Source: Episyrphus balteatus (Eukaryota > Arthropoda > Insecta > Diptera > Syrphidae). Taken from it: 64,000 nucleotides of DNA. Each line of letters starts with the position of its first letter. The first letter of the stretch is position 1. Shown in pieces: positions 1 to 10,300 of the stretch. A model generated the notes under the pieces. That model was not told the origin of the DNA and ran no database searches. It saw only the letters and a program-made list of their open reading frames with translations. A program made the translations under genes and the position numbers. Where the stretch lies: the NCBI RefSeq assembly GCF_945859705.1, contig NC_079137.1, forward strand, positions 69,090,277 to 69,154,276, given 5' to 3'.

Positions 1-321
1 TTTATTATGTAATCCTAACACAAAAGAAAGTTAAAAAAGCAATGTTTGCAAGCTACTTTTCCAACAAGCCATTAATAATAATAAAACCAGGAGAACAAAT
101 ATTACAAAGTGCATGTAATTAATCAATACACGTCGACGTCACCTCGGAGGGTATTATCTCGAAGCGGAAAACATCGCCGCTAGTTCACCCAAAAACATAC
201 TAAGTTTTCTAAACTCAGGATTTCTACGTGAACTTTAAAAAGAGGAAATCACAAACGTCACTGTAAGACCCCAATAGTTTAAATAAACCTCCACTGAAAT
301 ATTTTCGTCACATTAACAGAA

Positions 322-752
322 ATAAAATGCACGACTGGGTCGCACGAACTTTCTCTTAGAGTTCAATTTGCTTATATTTCTAAGACTTTTTATATAGAAA
401 TTTGGGAAATGTAGGTATATAAAAAAAAAAAATTGAAAAAAAATATAAAATTAGTTTTTTTTTTTAAACTAAAACAAAATCTGAAATCAAATTGCCCTCC
501 AAAAAAAGTATGCAGTTTTATTTGATGCATTTTTAGAAAAAAAAATTTAAAAATCGTTAGGGCCGTTTAAAAAAAAAAAACTAATTTTTTATAAATAATT
601 TTTTGGAAAAAAAGTTTTAAAATAAAATTGGTATGCCATTTTGTAGAAATCACTAATCAACATCTAAAAACAAAATTTCAAAGAAAATCAATGTCCCTTT
701 TTCGAAAATTTGATTTTTGAAAAAAAAAATTTCAAAATTTTTTTAAAAATCC
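322..752 (+). repeat. GCACGACTGGGTCGCAC dispersed repeat, copy a (truncated)
   Basis: It starts with AAATAAAATGCACGACTGGG, followed by the TCGCACGAACTT box. It is near-identical to the reverse complement of 50390-50815, including the shared stretches at 483-500 (CAAATTGCCCTCC), 545-570 (AAATCGTTAGGGCC) and 630-680. The similarity stops where the palindrome at 753 begins, so the palindrome may have inserted into this copy. Confidence 0.75.
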
Positions 753-1177
753 AAAAAACACGTTAATGAGTATTAATTTTTTGTGCTTTTTATTAAAGCC
801 CAGTTTATTTTCGTAAAAAAAATAAGTTTTATTTCATAAAAAAGGCTACTGAAAGTAATTAAAAAAAATAAACGAACTGAGTGAATTAAAAAATAAAATA
901 ATTTTTAAATACAAAATTAATTTAAATGAATTAAAACTTTTTCTGAGCTTCATCTATTTGTTCTTTTCTTAACCACAATAGCGCAGAAAAAGTTTTTAAT
1001 TCATTTAAATTAATTTTTTATTTAAAAATAATTTTTTTTTTAATTCACTCAGTTTGTTTATTTTTTTTAATTACTTTCAGTAGCCTGTTTTTTGAAATAA
1101 TATTTATTTTTTTTATGAAAATAAACTGGGCGTTATTAAAAAGCACAAAAAATTAATACTCATTAACGTGTTTTTTT
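753..1177. repeat. 425-bp palindromic (foldback) element
   Basis: Inverted arms of about 190 bp, roughly 753-945 and 985-1177. Outer ends are AAAAAACACGTTAATGAG and its complement CTCATTAACGTGTTTTTT. The arms share GTGCTTTTTA and AATAAACTGGGC-type stretches with a few mismatches. The loop (about 946-984) is unrelated sequence. No coding content and no clear target duplication. Confidence 0.75.
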
Positions 1178-1515
1178 GACTTAAATGATATGAAAGTGTA
1201 AAAAACAACTTAAAAAACGAAGAAAATTGTGTTTGATTCAAAATTGTGGAGAAACAGTAGTCCGCAGAAAAAAAAAATTTGAGACAAACTTAAACTGTAA
1301 TAAATTCTTGATTGGTTGTAAAAAAAATCATTCAAATCAAACGTAGTTTGGCAGAGATAAGGCCACTTAAACTACAGGAGAGCAAAAATCATAAAAACCG
1401 TGGTAACTCGAAAACGGGACGAAAACGAGAAAATTACCTCTTAAGTTTTTCGACTTAAAATGACCTCAGGAATCCGTGGTTTTCATTTGGGGCGGTGACT
1501 GTGGGACACCCTGTA
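1178..1515 (-). repeat. repeat fragment with a TACAGGGTGTCCCA terminus
   Basis: On the minus strand the segment begins TACAGGGTGTCCCACAGTC at 1515. This is the same terminal motif that bounds the palindrome at 5206-6274. Only one end is recognised here, so the inner border is approximate. Confidence 0.45.
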
Positions 1516-1927
1516 TAGTACCTAAATCGCAAGTAAAAAAGTGAGTTGGTAGGACTTCTTGCTTTTCGGATCGGTAAACATTGCAGGAAAGAGTATCCTT
1601 TTCAAATATCATCCAAAGCCAAAGTCCCAGAATGAGTAATTGACTTTACAGTCAACAGCATGTTGAAATTTAGCAACATCTCTAATTGGCTTGGCTAGAC
1701 TATTATGGGATTGTCATTTTAGGGATTTTTATATGGTAATCATGATATTCAGGGTATCCCATTGAACTTATATTGAATTTAGTGTGGCGTAACGAGAGCA
1801 ATTGGAATCCTATTAATCCTATTATTCTTGCCTAACTCAATTATATCTTATTAAAGTTAAAAAATGTAAAGTAACACTGATTTGAAATATGTGACACTTC
1901 CATGTCTTTAATAATCTTGTTTCTTAC

Positions 1928-2999
1928 CTGATAAAGCGTCAACCTCTCTCCCATCTTCTGTTGCTCCTCAGCCTGTTGTCCTTGATACAAAAACAATATA
2001 CAAGTCAAATATGCAATCTTGAATTTAACATATTTCCTCCACAATTTATATTCTCCACTATCAATAACCTGTGCAATTGGTCCATCATCGCCACCAGTAA
2101 ACAAAGCTGCCAATGCAGCTCCATAATAAGTAACAATCTGTGCTGTCACTTTTGCAACAATATTCGGTTTTCTATTATCAATCAATGATTTCTCCAAAAT
2201 ACATTCTTGAGCTTGAGCAAATGAAACTTGTTGCATAAAAACCAACAATTCCGGTGTCATAAAATCACCATTCGAATTGACACCGGAGTACTTTTCTCGT
2301 AGCTCGCCAAAAGCCCAAGCAGCACATTGAAAATGTGTACAAGCTAATTTCATTCCATCGACATCGCCTCGCGACACCGAAGCACCCACTTGCGTGTGGG
2401 AGGCAGCAATATTAAATAAAACTGCTGCCATTTCAAAGCGAAGACTTGTCACTTCCGTCACATTACTTTGGTACAAATCTTTCCAAGTAAATGTGAATAC
2501 GGAACGTGACGTGATTTGTGGGAATCGATTTGTCAGTGAATGCAATTGGCAATAATAACGTTTGAGGGTGGCGCATCCTTGCATATCTTTTGCCGGTCGC
2601 ATCGAGGAATTTCGTAAAACTTCCAAAGCGTGAACATCTTTGGAATAAGATTCGGGATCTTCTTGATAGCATTCAGCAATGTACTGGAAATTAAATAGCC
2701 CAAAAAGAAACAATGAACAAATGAAAAAAGTGAAAAAAATCATCACAAATTGGATGAGTCATTTTTTTTCTTTTCTTTGTCGTAAACAATAATAATAAAA
2801 AAAAATATACATAATAATTTAATCAATGCAATCTACGGGATAAGCTTGTTAATTAAGATAATTACTATTCTTATTAATTTATTTTTTAAATACATAAAAA
2901 AAGGAAAAATAGTACCTTTTTTAAATTAGCAAATGATGTTCCTTCGGGACTTGTTTTTAAAGCAAACCATAGCATGTGAAGCCTTGGAACTGCTTCCAT
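1928..2999 (-). CDS. mop: Myopic / HD-PTP (PTPN23) homologue, N-terminal Bro1 domain, exons 1-2, partial
   Basis: Two exons on the minus strand. Exon 1 is 2999-2916: ATG in an A-rich context, 28 codons starting MEAVPRLHMLWFALK, with donor GT at 2915-2914. Exon 2 is 2683-1928: 252 codons after an AG acceptor at 2685-2684, with donor GTAAGAA directly after 1928. Both introns are phase 0. The 280 visible residues match the Bro1 domain of HD-PTP/Myopic, including CTHFQCAAWAF (about residues 143-153), QAQECILEKS followed by IDNRK (185-200) and QQAEEQQKMGE (264-274), all typical of this family. Family knowledge: the protein acts on endosomes, its Bro1 domain binds ESCRT-III Snf7/CHMP4, and it promotes sorting of receptors such as EGFR; the C-terminal phosphatase domain is divergent. 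The full protein is expected to be well over 1,500 residues, so the rest of Bro1, the V domain, the proline-rich region and the PTP domain lie left of the window. No frameshift or stop is seen in either exon. Confidence 0.93.
2684..2915 (-). other. mop: mop intron 1
   Basis: A 232-bp phase-0 intron with GT donor at 2915-2914 (AAG|GTACTA) and AG acceptor at 2685-2684 after a short pyrimidine stretch. An open reading frame runs from the intron into exon 2, starting with a hydrophobic Met-rich stretch. That start is rejected because exon 1 supplies the conserved MEAVPR N-terminus of the family and joins exactly in frame. Confidence 0.85.
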
Positions 3000-3445
3000 T
3001 TTTTTTTTGTATTGGAATATTTATCTTTTAATATGTTTTTGTAAGTTAAATTTTGGTAAAAATTTTATGTAAAAAACAGATTAATTTTTTTTTTCTTTCA
3101 ATTTGAGAGAGAAAAACTTTTTTGTTCGTCGTTTATCTACTGTGAAAAGTGCAAGATGTCAATTATAAAAAAAAAAAACATATGACAGATTTAAGGTGAC
3201 TGCGCAATGAGAAGAACTGTCATATGATTTTTTTTTTTGTTTTTATGGGAGAGTGCATTCAAAACAAAAAATGTTTATATGATGAATGTGTTCAGGGAAT
3301 TATAGTTGGATTTTTAAAATGGTTTCACATTCATTTTCAAAAAAGAAAAGAAAAGTTGTTTCCACCAAAATTTAATCAAAATTTAGGATAGGGAATTTTG
3401 AACGATGTTTTGAATGATATGAGATGATTTATAAGAATAGTTTTT
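3000..3445 (-). promoter_or_regulatory. region upstream of the mop start (5' UTR/promoter expected)
   Basis: The 5' UTR and core promoter of mop are expected here, but no initiator or DPE element could be assigned with confidence. A hairpin is visible at 3179-3226: CATATGACAG (3179-3188) and its complement CTGTCATATG (3217-3226), flanked by A and T runs, which could be a tiny inverted-repeat insertion. Confidence 0.35.
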
Positions 3446-3446
3446 A

Positions 3447-3972
3447 GTCAGCTATTACACAAAGCCTCAAGAGGCTTGACTCTTTTTTCGAATATTCTTT
3501 TGATTATCATTCTGTGAGGCGAGTACTATTACACGACCCAACAAACATTCCCTACTAACAATTTTGCTTCTATAATGCTTTACAGAAGCAACAATTGCAT
3601 CTGTAAAGCTTTATATAACCAAAATTGTTTGTCGGGTTATCCCTTCTATAAAGCTTTACAGGAGCTACATTAACACCTGTAAAGCTTTATAGGAGCAAAT
3701 TTGTTAGTCGGGGATGCCTCTTGAGTCAAAGACTAAAATTTGACATTTCTCTTTTGATTTAAAATTTGTTGTTGTATTGCACCAAGAAGCAAAAATAAAT
3801 GAAAGGGAATGTTGAAAAAAGAAAAAGTGGAAAAAGAAACGTCAAAAAAGAGTCTCAGATTTTCGACCCACGACTCTCCGGTCGGATAATTTTTTGTTTT
3901 ATCTTCTTTCTCGTTTGTACTCATTAGTTTTGAAAAGAGGCGCGCCTCTTGCGGCTTCGTGTAGTAGCTGAC
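3447..3972. mobile_element. inverted-repeat MITE with TTA target duplication (Harbinger-like)
   Basis: Ends are GTCAGCTATTACAC (3447 onward) and GTGTAGTAGCTGAC (to 3972), flanked by TTA at 3444-3446 and 3973-3975. A 3-bp TWA duplication is characteristic of PIF/Harbinger elements. Inside is a second palindrome (about 3548-3716) built from AAGCTTTACAG/CTGTAAAGCTT repeats with CATTCCC...GGGGATG ends, which looks like a nested insertion. No transposase ORF is present. Confidence 0.6.
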
Positions 3973-4013
3973 TTACAGCTCTTCAAAAACTAAATTGAAA
4001 ATTCAATACTTCT

Positions 4014-4137
4014 GGGGCCCAATTCCGCAAGAGTGAGTTTTTCGGTGTGAGTTTTTCTCTGCCTTGTTTCTTAGGCAATTTACACATTTTTTCGGGTACA
4101 CAGAAGAATTCACACTAACTTGGCGGAATTGGGCCCC
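4014..4137. mobile_element. 124-bp MITE with GGGGCCCAATTCCGC termini
   Basis: Perfect 15-bp terminal inverted repeats, GGGGCCCAATTCCGC at 4014-4028 and GCGGAATTGGGCCCC at 4123-4137. Their GC-rich sequence stands out from the AT-rich flanks. No convincing target duplication was seen, so the superfamily is not assigned. Confidence 0.65.
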
Positions 4138-4321
4138 TGGATAAAAAAATTCTTCTAATTCTTAATTCTCAGCTACGTAAACTGATTCTTTCACGTTCAT
4201 TAAACCCTTTATTTAATTTATTTTATTCAAACATTTCCAGGAGAAAATTGCAATTAAACAAAATTTTTTCCATTCAAATTTTATCAAATGAGTGCGTCCA
4301 GCCCAAAACAAAGAGTAAGAA

Positions 4322-4363
4322 TAGACTTTGGTATGACATTTTAAAATGTCATACCAAAGTCTA
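4322..4363. repeat. 42-bp perfect palindrome
   Basis: Two uninterrupted 21-bp arms (4322-4342 and 4343-4363) with no loop. The arm is TAGACTTTGGTATGACATTT plus one T. It could form a cruciform or a short hairpin RNA; no function can be read from it. Confidence 0.9.
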
Positions 4364-4945
4364 GTCTAAGAATTCTTAAACTCCACAGAATTTCTACGAA
4401 ATTTGCCATATACTACCTAAAATGTTTAGTAAGTCCTGTGATTTTTGTTCAGGGTTGTTGAAATGCGTTTGTTTTCCATTACAAATTAAAAATATTTTTC
4501 CATTACAAATTAAAAATAAAAAAATTTTGGGGTATTCACGATCCGGTGCAACAAAAAGGTGTAAAATTGCTAAATTTTATTTTTCTACTACTAAATTAAA
4601 TTTAAATTTTAAATTAAAGTTTGTAAATTTTGCACCATTAGCCCTGTTCCATTGGTGGTGGTAGTCTACTGATAATAGATATTTTGGTTAATCTAGTACT
4701 ATCATCTACTCATGCTCTTCTTCCCGAGTAGATACGATTTGTAATAAAATTCGTTGAAAGTGCGTTCCATTCAAAATCGCTAGTACCTACTTTGCCACCT
4801 CCCAAAGGAACAAAGCTATTTATATTTTTTGTTGCAATAGGTACCCCGTTTGTATGGCGATTTGAATCCGAATTGAATCAGGATTTAGGTCTATATATAC
4901 CTGAATCGAATTGAATCCGGATTTGTCGATCCGATCCGACTCGAG

Positions 4946-5167
4946 CTTTGTATATAAAATCTATAGTACTATCATTAAAAAAACAGCGCCACCAAAATAG
5001 TAAGCTAGCGAACGAACTAAAAAATATGTCAAATTTCAAACAGAAATGTATATCTCATCTCCTTACTTCCATCATTAATTCGATCTAAGTGCCCTCGCGA
5101 TCACTCAGGTAACGAACAAACTAAAAAATTTCACTTCATGATAGTACTATAGATTTTATATACAAAG
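4946..5167. mobile_element. 222-bp MITE, 30-bp perfect TIRs, 8-bp target duplication
   Basis: Both ends begin CTTTGTATATAAAATCTATA and stay identical as inverted repeats for 30 bp. Flanks are GACTCGAG (4938-4945) and GACTCGGG (5168-5175), an 8-bp duplication with one mismatch. The end sequence does not fit the hAT YARNG consensus, so the superfamily is open. Confidence 0.7.
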
Positions 5168-5205
5168 GACTCGGGGAGATGAATCGAATCGAAAATATGC
5201 ATATA

Positions 5206-6274
5206 CAGGGTGTCCCAAAAGTTAATGTCGAAACGAAAACGGTAGATAGGGTAGGTGGTGACAGTTAACAGAAAAATAATAAAAAAAATAGCAGCCATAT
5301 ATTTTGGAAGTTATGGGCATTTGAAAAAAAGTCGAAAAAATGGTCACCCTGTGACGGTTTTTCATGTGCCGTGACTACAAATCTTAATTTTTCTCATTTT
5401 TTTCTTTTGTTACGGAACCTTGAATAACCCTGCTATCAAATGCATTCAAAAATTTTAACTCAGCTGCATCAGTTTTAAAGAAAATATTACTTTTTTACCC
5501 AACTTAGTACTAAAAAATTTTACATGACTCTAATTCAATGAGCCGTAGTGTAAAAAAAATGCACTACGATGTTTCGGCAAGTTGCCTTAAAAGTTGGTGT
5601 GTTCAATTCTCTTTTCAAAATGGTATAACATTGTTGGGAATATTTCATAAATAACCGAGATAATTTTTTTTTTCCTAAGAAATCCGACTTTTTTATGAGG
5701 TAAATTTTCCATATTATTCAAATTTGTACCCTTTCAGAACCTTTCAGAATACAAAAACTTAACTAATATGGAAAAATTACCTAAAAAAAAGTCGGATTTC
5801 TTAAGAAAAAAAAATTTATCTCGGTTATTTATGAAATATTCCCAACAATGTTGTACCATTTTGAAAAGAGAATTGAACACACCAACTTTTAAGGCAACTT
5901 GCCGAAACATCGTAGTGCATTTTTTTACACTACGGCTCATTGAATTAGAGTCATGTAAAAATTTTTAGTACTAAGTTGAGTAAAAAAGTAATATTTTCTT
6001 TAAAACTGATGCAGCTGAGTTAAAATTTTTGAATGCATTTGATAGCAGGGTTATTCAAGGTTCCGTAACAAAAGAAAAAAATGAGAAAAATTAAGATTTG
6101 TAGTCACGGCACATGAAAAACCGTCACAGGGTGACCATTTTTTTCGACTTTTTTTTCAAATGCCCATAACTCCCAAAATATATGGCTGCGATTTTTTTAA
6201 TTATTTTTCTGATAACTGTCACCACCTACCCTATCTACCGTTTTCGTTTGGACGTTAACTTTTGGGACACCCTG
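5206..6274. mobile_element. 1.07-kb foldback element, CAGGGTGTCCC ends, TA target site
   Basis: Two nearly identical inverted arms of about 510 bp (5206-5716 and 5764-6274) around a 47-bp loop. Termini are CAGGGTGTCCCAAAAGTTAA and its complement, flanked by TA (or TATA) on both sides. The short ORFs in the two arms are mirror images of each other and carry no domain, so the element appears non-coding. Confidence 0.85.
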
Positions 6275-6437
6275 TATACCTAACGAATTGAATACTCGAG
6301 ATATAATTTACGGTGGAAATTGTGTGTGATTGTCTTCTTATTTGCAAATTCACTGTCTTCTTCTTCTTCCTTTTTCTCGGCGCTGTTATGATCTCGATGT
6401 CGAGGGGATCATAACTATCCCACGTAACTGCTTCACA

Positions 6438-6590
6438 CTAGTGATCCGCCTGTGGGGTTCGCCGGGTTGACCTCAGAAATCGGCGGCAAGCCTCCCGGTT
6501 TTGTATTGTTCCATTTCTAAGGCCAACTGAATGCTGGTGGTTTTGCATTTGCTTGTACCAGGAGTTTTTAGGCCTACCTTTCTTTCTATT
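6438..6590 (-). pseudogene. non-LTR reverse-transcriptase C-terminal fragment
   Basis: Minus-strand translation gives RKKGRPKNSWYKQMQ followed by NREACRRFL. This resembles the C-terminal tail of RTE/CR1-type polyproteins, where a GRP(K/R).xW motif is followed by a DR.xWR motif. No RT core is found next to it, so it is a short relic. The assignment rests on motif resemblance only. Confidence 0.4.
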
Positions 6591-7148
6591 TCGCAATTCA
6601 CTGTATGTATGTCTAATTGCAAATTCACTGTATGTATGTCTAATGATATCTAGTTTTACTTGCACTTTGTTTTTGGTTAGATTTTTCTATTTTACTGCAA
6701 ATATATTTAAAAGAAAAATTGTGTTTCAATTCGATCTTTAAATCGGTCATACAAACGGGGTAAGGGTTCGGGTATAGCAAAAGTGCACAAGTGTAAACAA
6801 AATTGAAGTCTGTATATTTGTTTGTTTTAGTGTAAGAAAATGTTACAATTCTACACTTTTGCAACACAAGACGATTTGCACTGATTCGTAATACCCCGAA
6901 TATTTATTGCAGATACAATATTTTTGCATTAAAACAAAATTGTTGCAAGTAAAACAATTTGCATTAAAAGAAATGTTATTGGAAGTAAGAAATGTTTCCA
7001 TTGAAAATAAAATTACAAATAAAAATATTTTTCATAACGAAGAAAAAATAACGAAAATAATAAATTATTAAAATTATTTTTATTTTAAGCGGAGCGATTG
7101 AATATAATTCAATTTATAAGTTCAAGTGACCTCAACTCCAAAAATTTT

Positions 7149-7221
7149 ATAAAGCGTTTCGCCCAGATACGACAGTGGGCTCATCAGTTAGATCTGTCGT
7201 ACCCTTACTAAGACGCCTTAT
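7149..7221 (-). ncRNA. hammerhead ribozyme, type I, intact core (copy 1)
   Basis: Read on the minus strand. Stem III pairs ATAAGGCGT (7221-7213) with ACGCTTTAT (7157-7149), 9 bp with one G-U. The cleavage triplet is GTC, with C17 at 7212. Stem I pairs TTAG (7211-7208) with CTAA (7191-7188). The core CTGATGA is 7187-7181. Stem II pairs GCCCA (7180-7176) with TGGGC (7165-7161), and GAAA follows at 7160-7157. All invariant core positions are present. Loop 1 contains TACGACAG (7201-7194) and loop 2 CTGTCGTA (7175-7168), fully complementary over 8 bases, consistent with the loop-loop contact that natural hammerheads use. Known hammerheads of this kind self-cleave transcripts of repeats and retroelements. 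Activity here is predicted, not shown. Confidence 0.85.
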
Positions 7222-7302
7222 TTTGGTCGATGTTAAATATTAAAATTCACAGTATATTCATGCTGTGAGTTTCATATAGTGTCGGTAAACATCGACCAAA
7301 AT

Positions 7303-7393
7303 AAGGCGTCTAAGTAAGGGTACGACAGATCTAACTGATGAGCCCATTGTCGTACCTGTGGGCCAAAATTCAGCCATTTGGTGGAAACGCTTT
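7303..7393 (+). ncRNA. degenerate hammerhead ribozyme (copy 2), opposite strand
   Basis: It has AAGGCGTC (7303-7310), TACGACAG (7321-7328), CTGATGA (7335-7341), stem II GCCCA/TGGGC (7342-7346, 7359-7363), loop match TGTCGTA (7348-7354) and GAAACGC (7384-7390). Twenty bases separate stem II from GAAA. They can fold as a small hairpin (CCAAA/TTTGG) but break the catalytic core. Stem I has changed from TTAG to TAAG and no longer pairs well. Probably inactive. Confidence 0.65.
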
Positions 7394-10300
7394 ACTCATG
7401 CAGCTAAAGAATATTTAAAATTGCAAGTGAAAGATGTTTTTGAGTAGTAAGATGAGTAACGAAAACGGGTCTTTCCATCCGCATCCTGTCCCGATTGGCG
7501 TGGTAAAGTGCATCTGATAGATCCAAAAGATTTATGTCAACTTATTATTATAATACCTTATTATAATACGGTCAACTTTAAAAATTCAGAGTCAGTTTTT
7601 GGAAAAGTTTTTCTCCTGGCTCCTAGATATGTATTTGATTTTTTTCTCACTAGGAAATCACCTCCTATTTATCTTATTCTATCCTTTCGCTCTAACATCC
7701 ATTAAGACCCTAAAACAGTATGGTTAGTACAAAACGTATTTTTAATTACAAAATTTGTCACTTTAGCACCTTCTTATTCTCAAGTTTTTAAATAAATTAA
7801 TAATCTCTACACGTGCCCTCCTTCATCTAGAATAGCTTGAGTACAACGACTCTAAACCAAGATTCTTCTTTTCTAATTTATATGGACATAAATCAGGAAG
7901 ACTTTTTGGCTACTGAATATCTTTAGCGAGTTCATTTAAGGTACTATAGAGTAAGAATGATGGTGGGAGCGGTTAAATAGCAAAAAGCTTTATCCTAATC
8001 CCAGGCTCTCAACAAAAAAAAAGTCATATCCTATCCAATTTTATCCTAACTTTATATGATATTGAGTTGAAAAATAACAATAAACTCTCCTTATCATTTC
8101 CATTACAATGGTTTTGCTTGAATTTTATTCAATTACTAATGAGGCACCCCTAAGTATTGTAGCCTTAACAATAAAAGATCAAACTCACAATTTTAATTAA
8201 ACCGCATTTGCTTTTGGAAAGAAAAATATACAATAAACATTATACTTTGACTCTTTTCGAGTCGTTTATTCGAATCCCACATCTTGACTTTCACAATCTA
8301 ATATTGCTTCTCCCAGAAACTGTGCCTAGTATATTTTCTTGAATTAAACGATTTCCTCTCATAAATACCTCTTTCTAAATGCCTCCCACGAGCTTCTCTC
8401 GTTTTTCGGGCTTCTGAGAACTCAGTGAAAATGGCTACACAATATCAAAATCCATTAAATTTCTTTAACTCCACCAAAAAAAACACAACCAAAAAACGAC
8501 GAAGAACCACTCTCTCCCTGTTAACCAATTCCACAAATGAGGCACCAAAATGAATTTGAAGAAAAAAAAAAAAAAAAAATAAAATAAAATAGCAAAAAAA
8601 AAACTAAGATCCAGGACTAAGAGAGCAGCTCTTCCCCTAGGCACTCATTTTCCTCATGGCTCTAGAAGCTTTGCAAATGCAATCTATAAATTTTCCTCGC
8701 TAACACTCTCGATGTTTTCTTCTTTCTCTTCTGTAACCGCTCGGTTCTACTATCACTTACTTTTCCCATTTCTAACCTGATCCTAGGATATTATTCTTGG
8801 GATAGCGCACGAGGAGGATTCCGTTCATAACATTACAGGATGTAATCACTGGCAAAGCCACACGAATGCAATTCATAAATTTCCTCTTCTCCTGAAAAAG
8901 TAACGAAACATTTTTCCAGGTGATTGCATATCCTGGATGTGGTTGCATCCTTGCATACACCAAAACCCCAGCCCACCTCAAAATCTCACCCATTCCTACT
9001 CTCCACCATAGAGTCAACCAATTTCAATTCACTTTCTGGCAATATAGAGTAACACTTCCTCATCCCCCTCCCATCAAACCCCAAACACCCACTGACTACT
9101 AAAGCCCATACTCTCCAGTCTCCACCATCTCCAACCCTTTTCATTCAACCATCAGAGCAGACAGGAGACAGGCCCAAAGTTAGCAAGCATATTCTTTGGC
9201 TGAGAGAGATGAAAGTTAATGTTTAATGTCCTTTGCCGATGCTTTTGTGCTTATCCTTGTGACTTCAGACTTGACTGGTTGCGATGATGCTGCTATGACG
9301 ACGACGATATGGCTATGATGTTGGTTGGTGGGAATATGGGAACGTGTTAAATTGTGGGAAACCATGTGGTTTTGTGCAGTACTTTTTTAGTCCTGAGCTG
9401 TGCGCCTGGTGTTATGTGAGTTCCAGCGGAGAGATGGTTGACGTTCCTTCATGTGGTAAGCTATTCATTCCAATGGTGATGATGATGATGCCGATGGGTG
9501 GTCTGAGTGGGTGGGTATAGTTTTCAACATTGGGAGCTAGCTGTTTTGCATATTTTGTTTGGTTTTTCCTTGTTTTGTGCTTCTATAAGTCTGTGAATTT
9601 CTGTGTGTGTGTGTGTGAGAAAAGAGAGGAAGGATGCGAAAATGCAAAACCGCGTCTTTATATTTTTTTGGAATGAGCAACATCCGTATCGTACCGGCTT
9701 TTGGCATCGCTTTATCTACCCAACGATCGTATATTTTGTTTCCAATTTTATAGTTCCTCTCTTCTGCTTCACATGCTTTTTCAATCTTTTTTTTTTTTTG
9801 CAATATACATACACTACTATGACTACCACCTTTTCTCGTTCTTCTTCTATTTTATACACATCGACCGCTTTATTGTTGTGGTGGTTTCACTTCTGCTTCG
9901 TTTCATACTGATTTATCTCTTTCGTCCTCTGTTTGTCGTTCGCGTTTCTAGTATTTTTCTATGGGATATTGGGATCAAATGGGGAGCATTGTCTTTGTTA
10001 GGGAAAAGTGGGATCCAAAAAAGAAAAATATACACATAAAAGTTGCCATAATTCTTACTTCAGGTATATTTAACTATATTTTTGCTATATTTAACTATAT
10101 TTCTGGTAAATTTAACAATATTATGAATAAATATAAAATAGAGGTAAAGTTATCCCTGGCGTTATTTATTCTGCGTACATAAGATCAATTCTACATAATA
10201 ACGGAAGTTTTGTCTGTACGTGACAATTAACACTTCCATTTGGTTACATATATTTTACTTGATACTAGAATACGAACAAAGTTTTGATAAAAGTGTACTT

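Larger units (their letters stand above)
1..1927 (-). other. presumed mop intron 2, repeat-filled
   Basis: Exon 2 ends in a strong donor at 1927-1926, and no coding continuation of the Bro1 domain was found on the minus strand down to base 1. The stretch is therefore taken as intron 2, with exon 3 outside the window. It contains a copy of the GCACGACTGGG dispersed repeat (about 322-752), a 425-bp palindrome (753-1177) and a repeat end with a GGGACACCCTGTA terminus (to 1515). Positions 1-321 and 1517-1925 show nothing recognisable. Confidence 0.6.
4529..6897. mobile_element. possible inverted-repeat element hosting nested insertions
   Basis: The left end GGGGTATTCACGATC (4529) and the right end, read in reverse as GGGGTATTACGAATC (6897), are imperfect inverted repeats. 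A second inverted match lies inside: ACCCCGTTTGTATGGC near 4845 and its complement near 6745-6763. Between them sit the MITE 4946-5167, the palindrome 5206-6274 and a minus-strand fragment resembling a reverse-transcriptase C-terminus. No target duplication is visible, so the borders are tentative. Confidence 0.4.
7149..7393. repeat. inverted repeat carrying two head-to-head hammerheads
   Basis: The left half (7149-7232) and right half (about 7290-7393) are inverted copies. Their inner ends share CGACCAAAATAAGGCGTC and its complement. The ~60-bp spacer centred at 7260 is AT-rich. The ribozymes are transcribed outward from the centre, so transcripts of either strand contain one sense motif. 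Confidence 0.75.

Noticed and set aside
2684..2746. Hydrophobic N-terminal extension (MMIFFTFFICSLF) in frame with mop exon 2, resembling a signal peptide
   Set aside because: It is intron sequence. Exon 1 at 2916-2999 supplies the conserved MEAVPR start and a phase-0 junction with proper GT-AG borders.
8262..8290. TTCGAATCCCAC resembling a tRNA B box
   Set aside because: No A box or cloverleaf upstream at the right distance on that strand.
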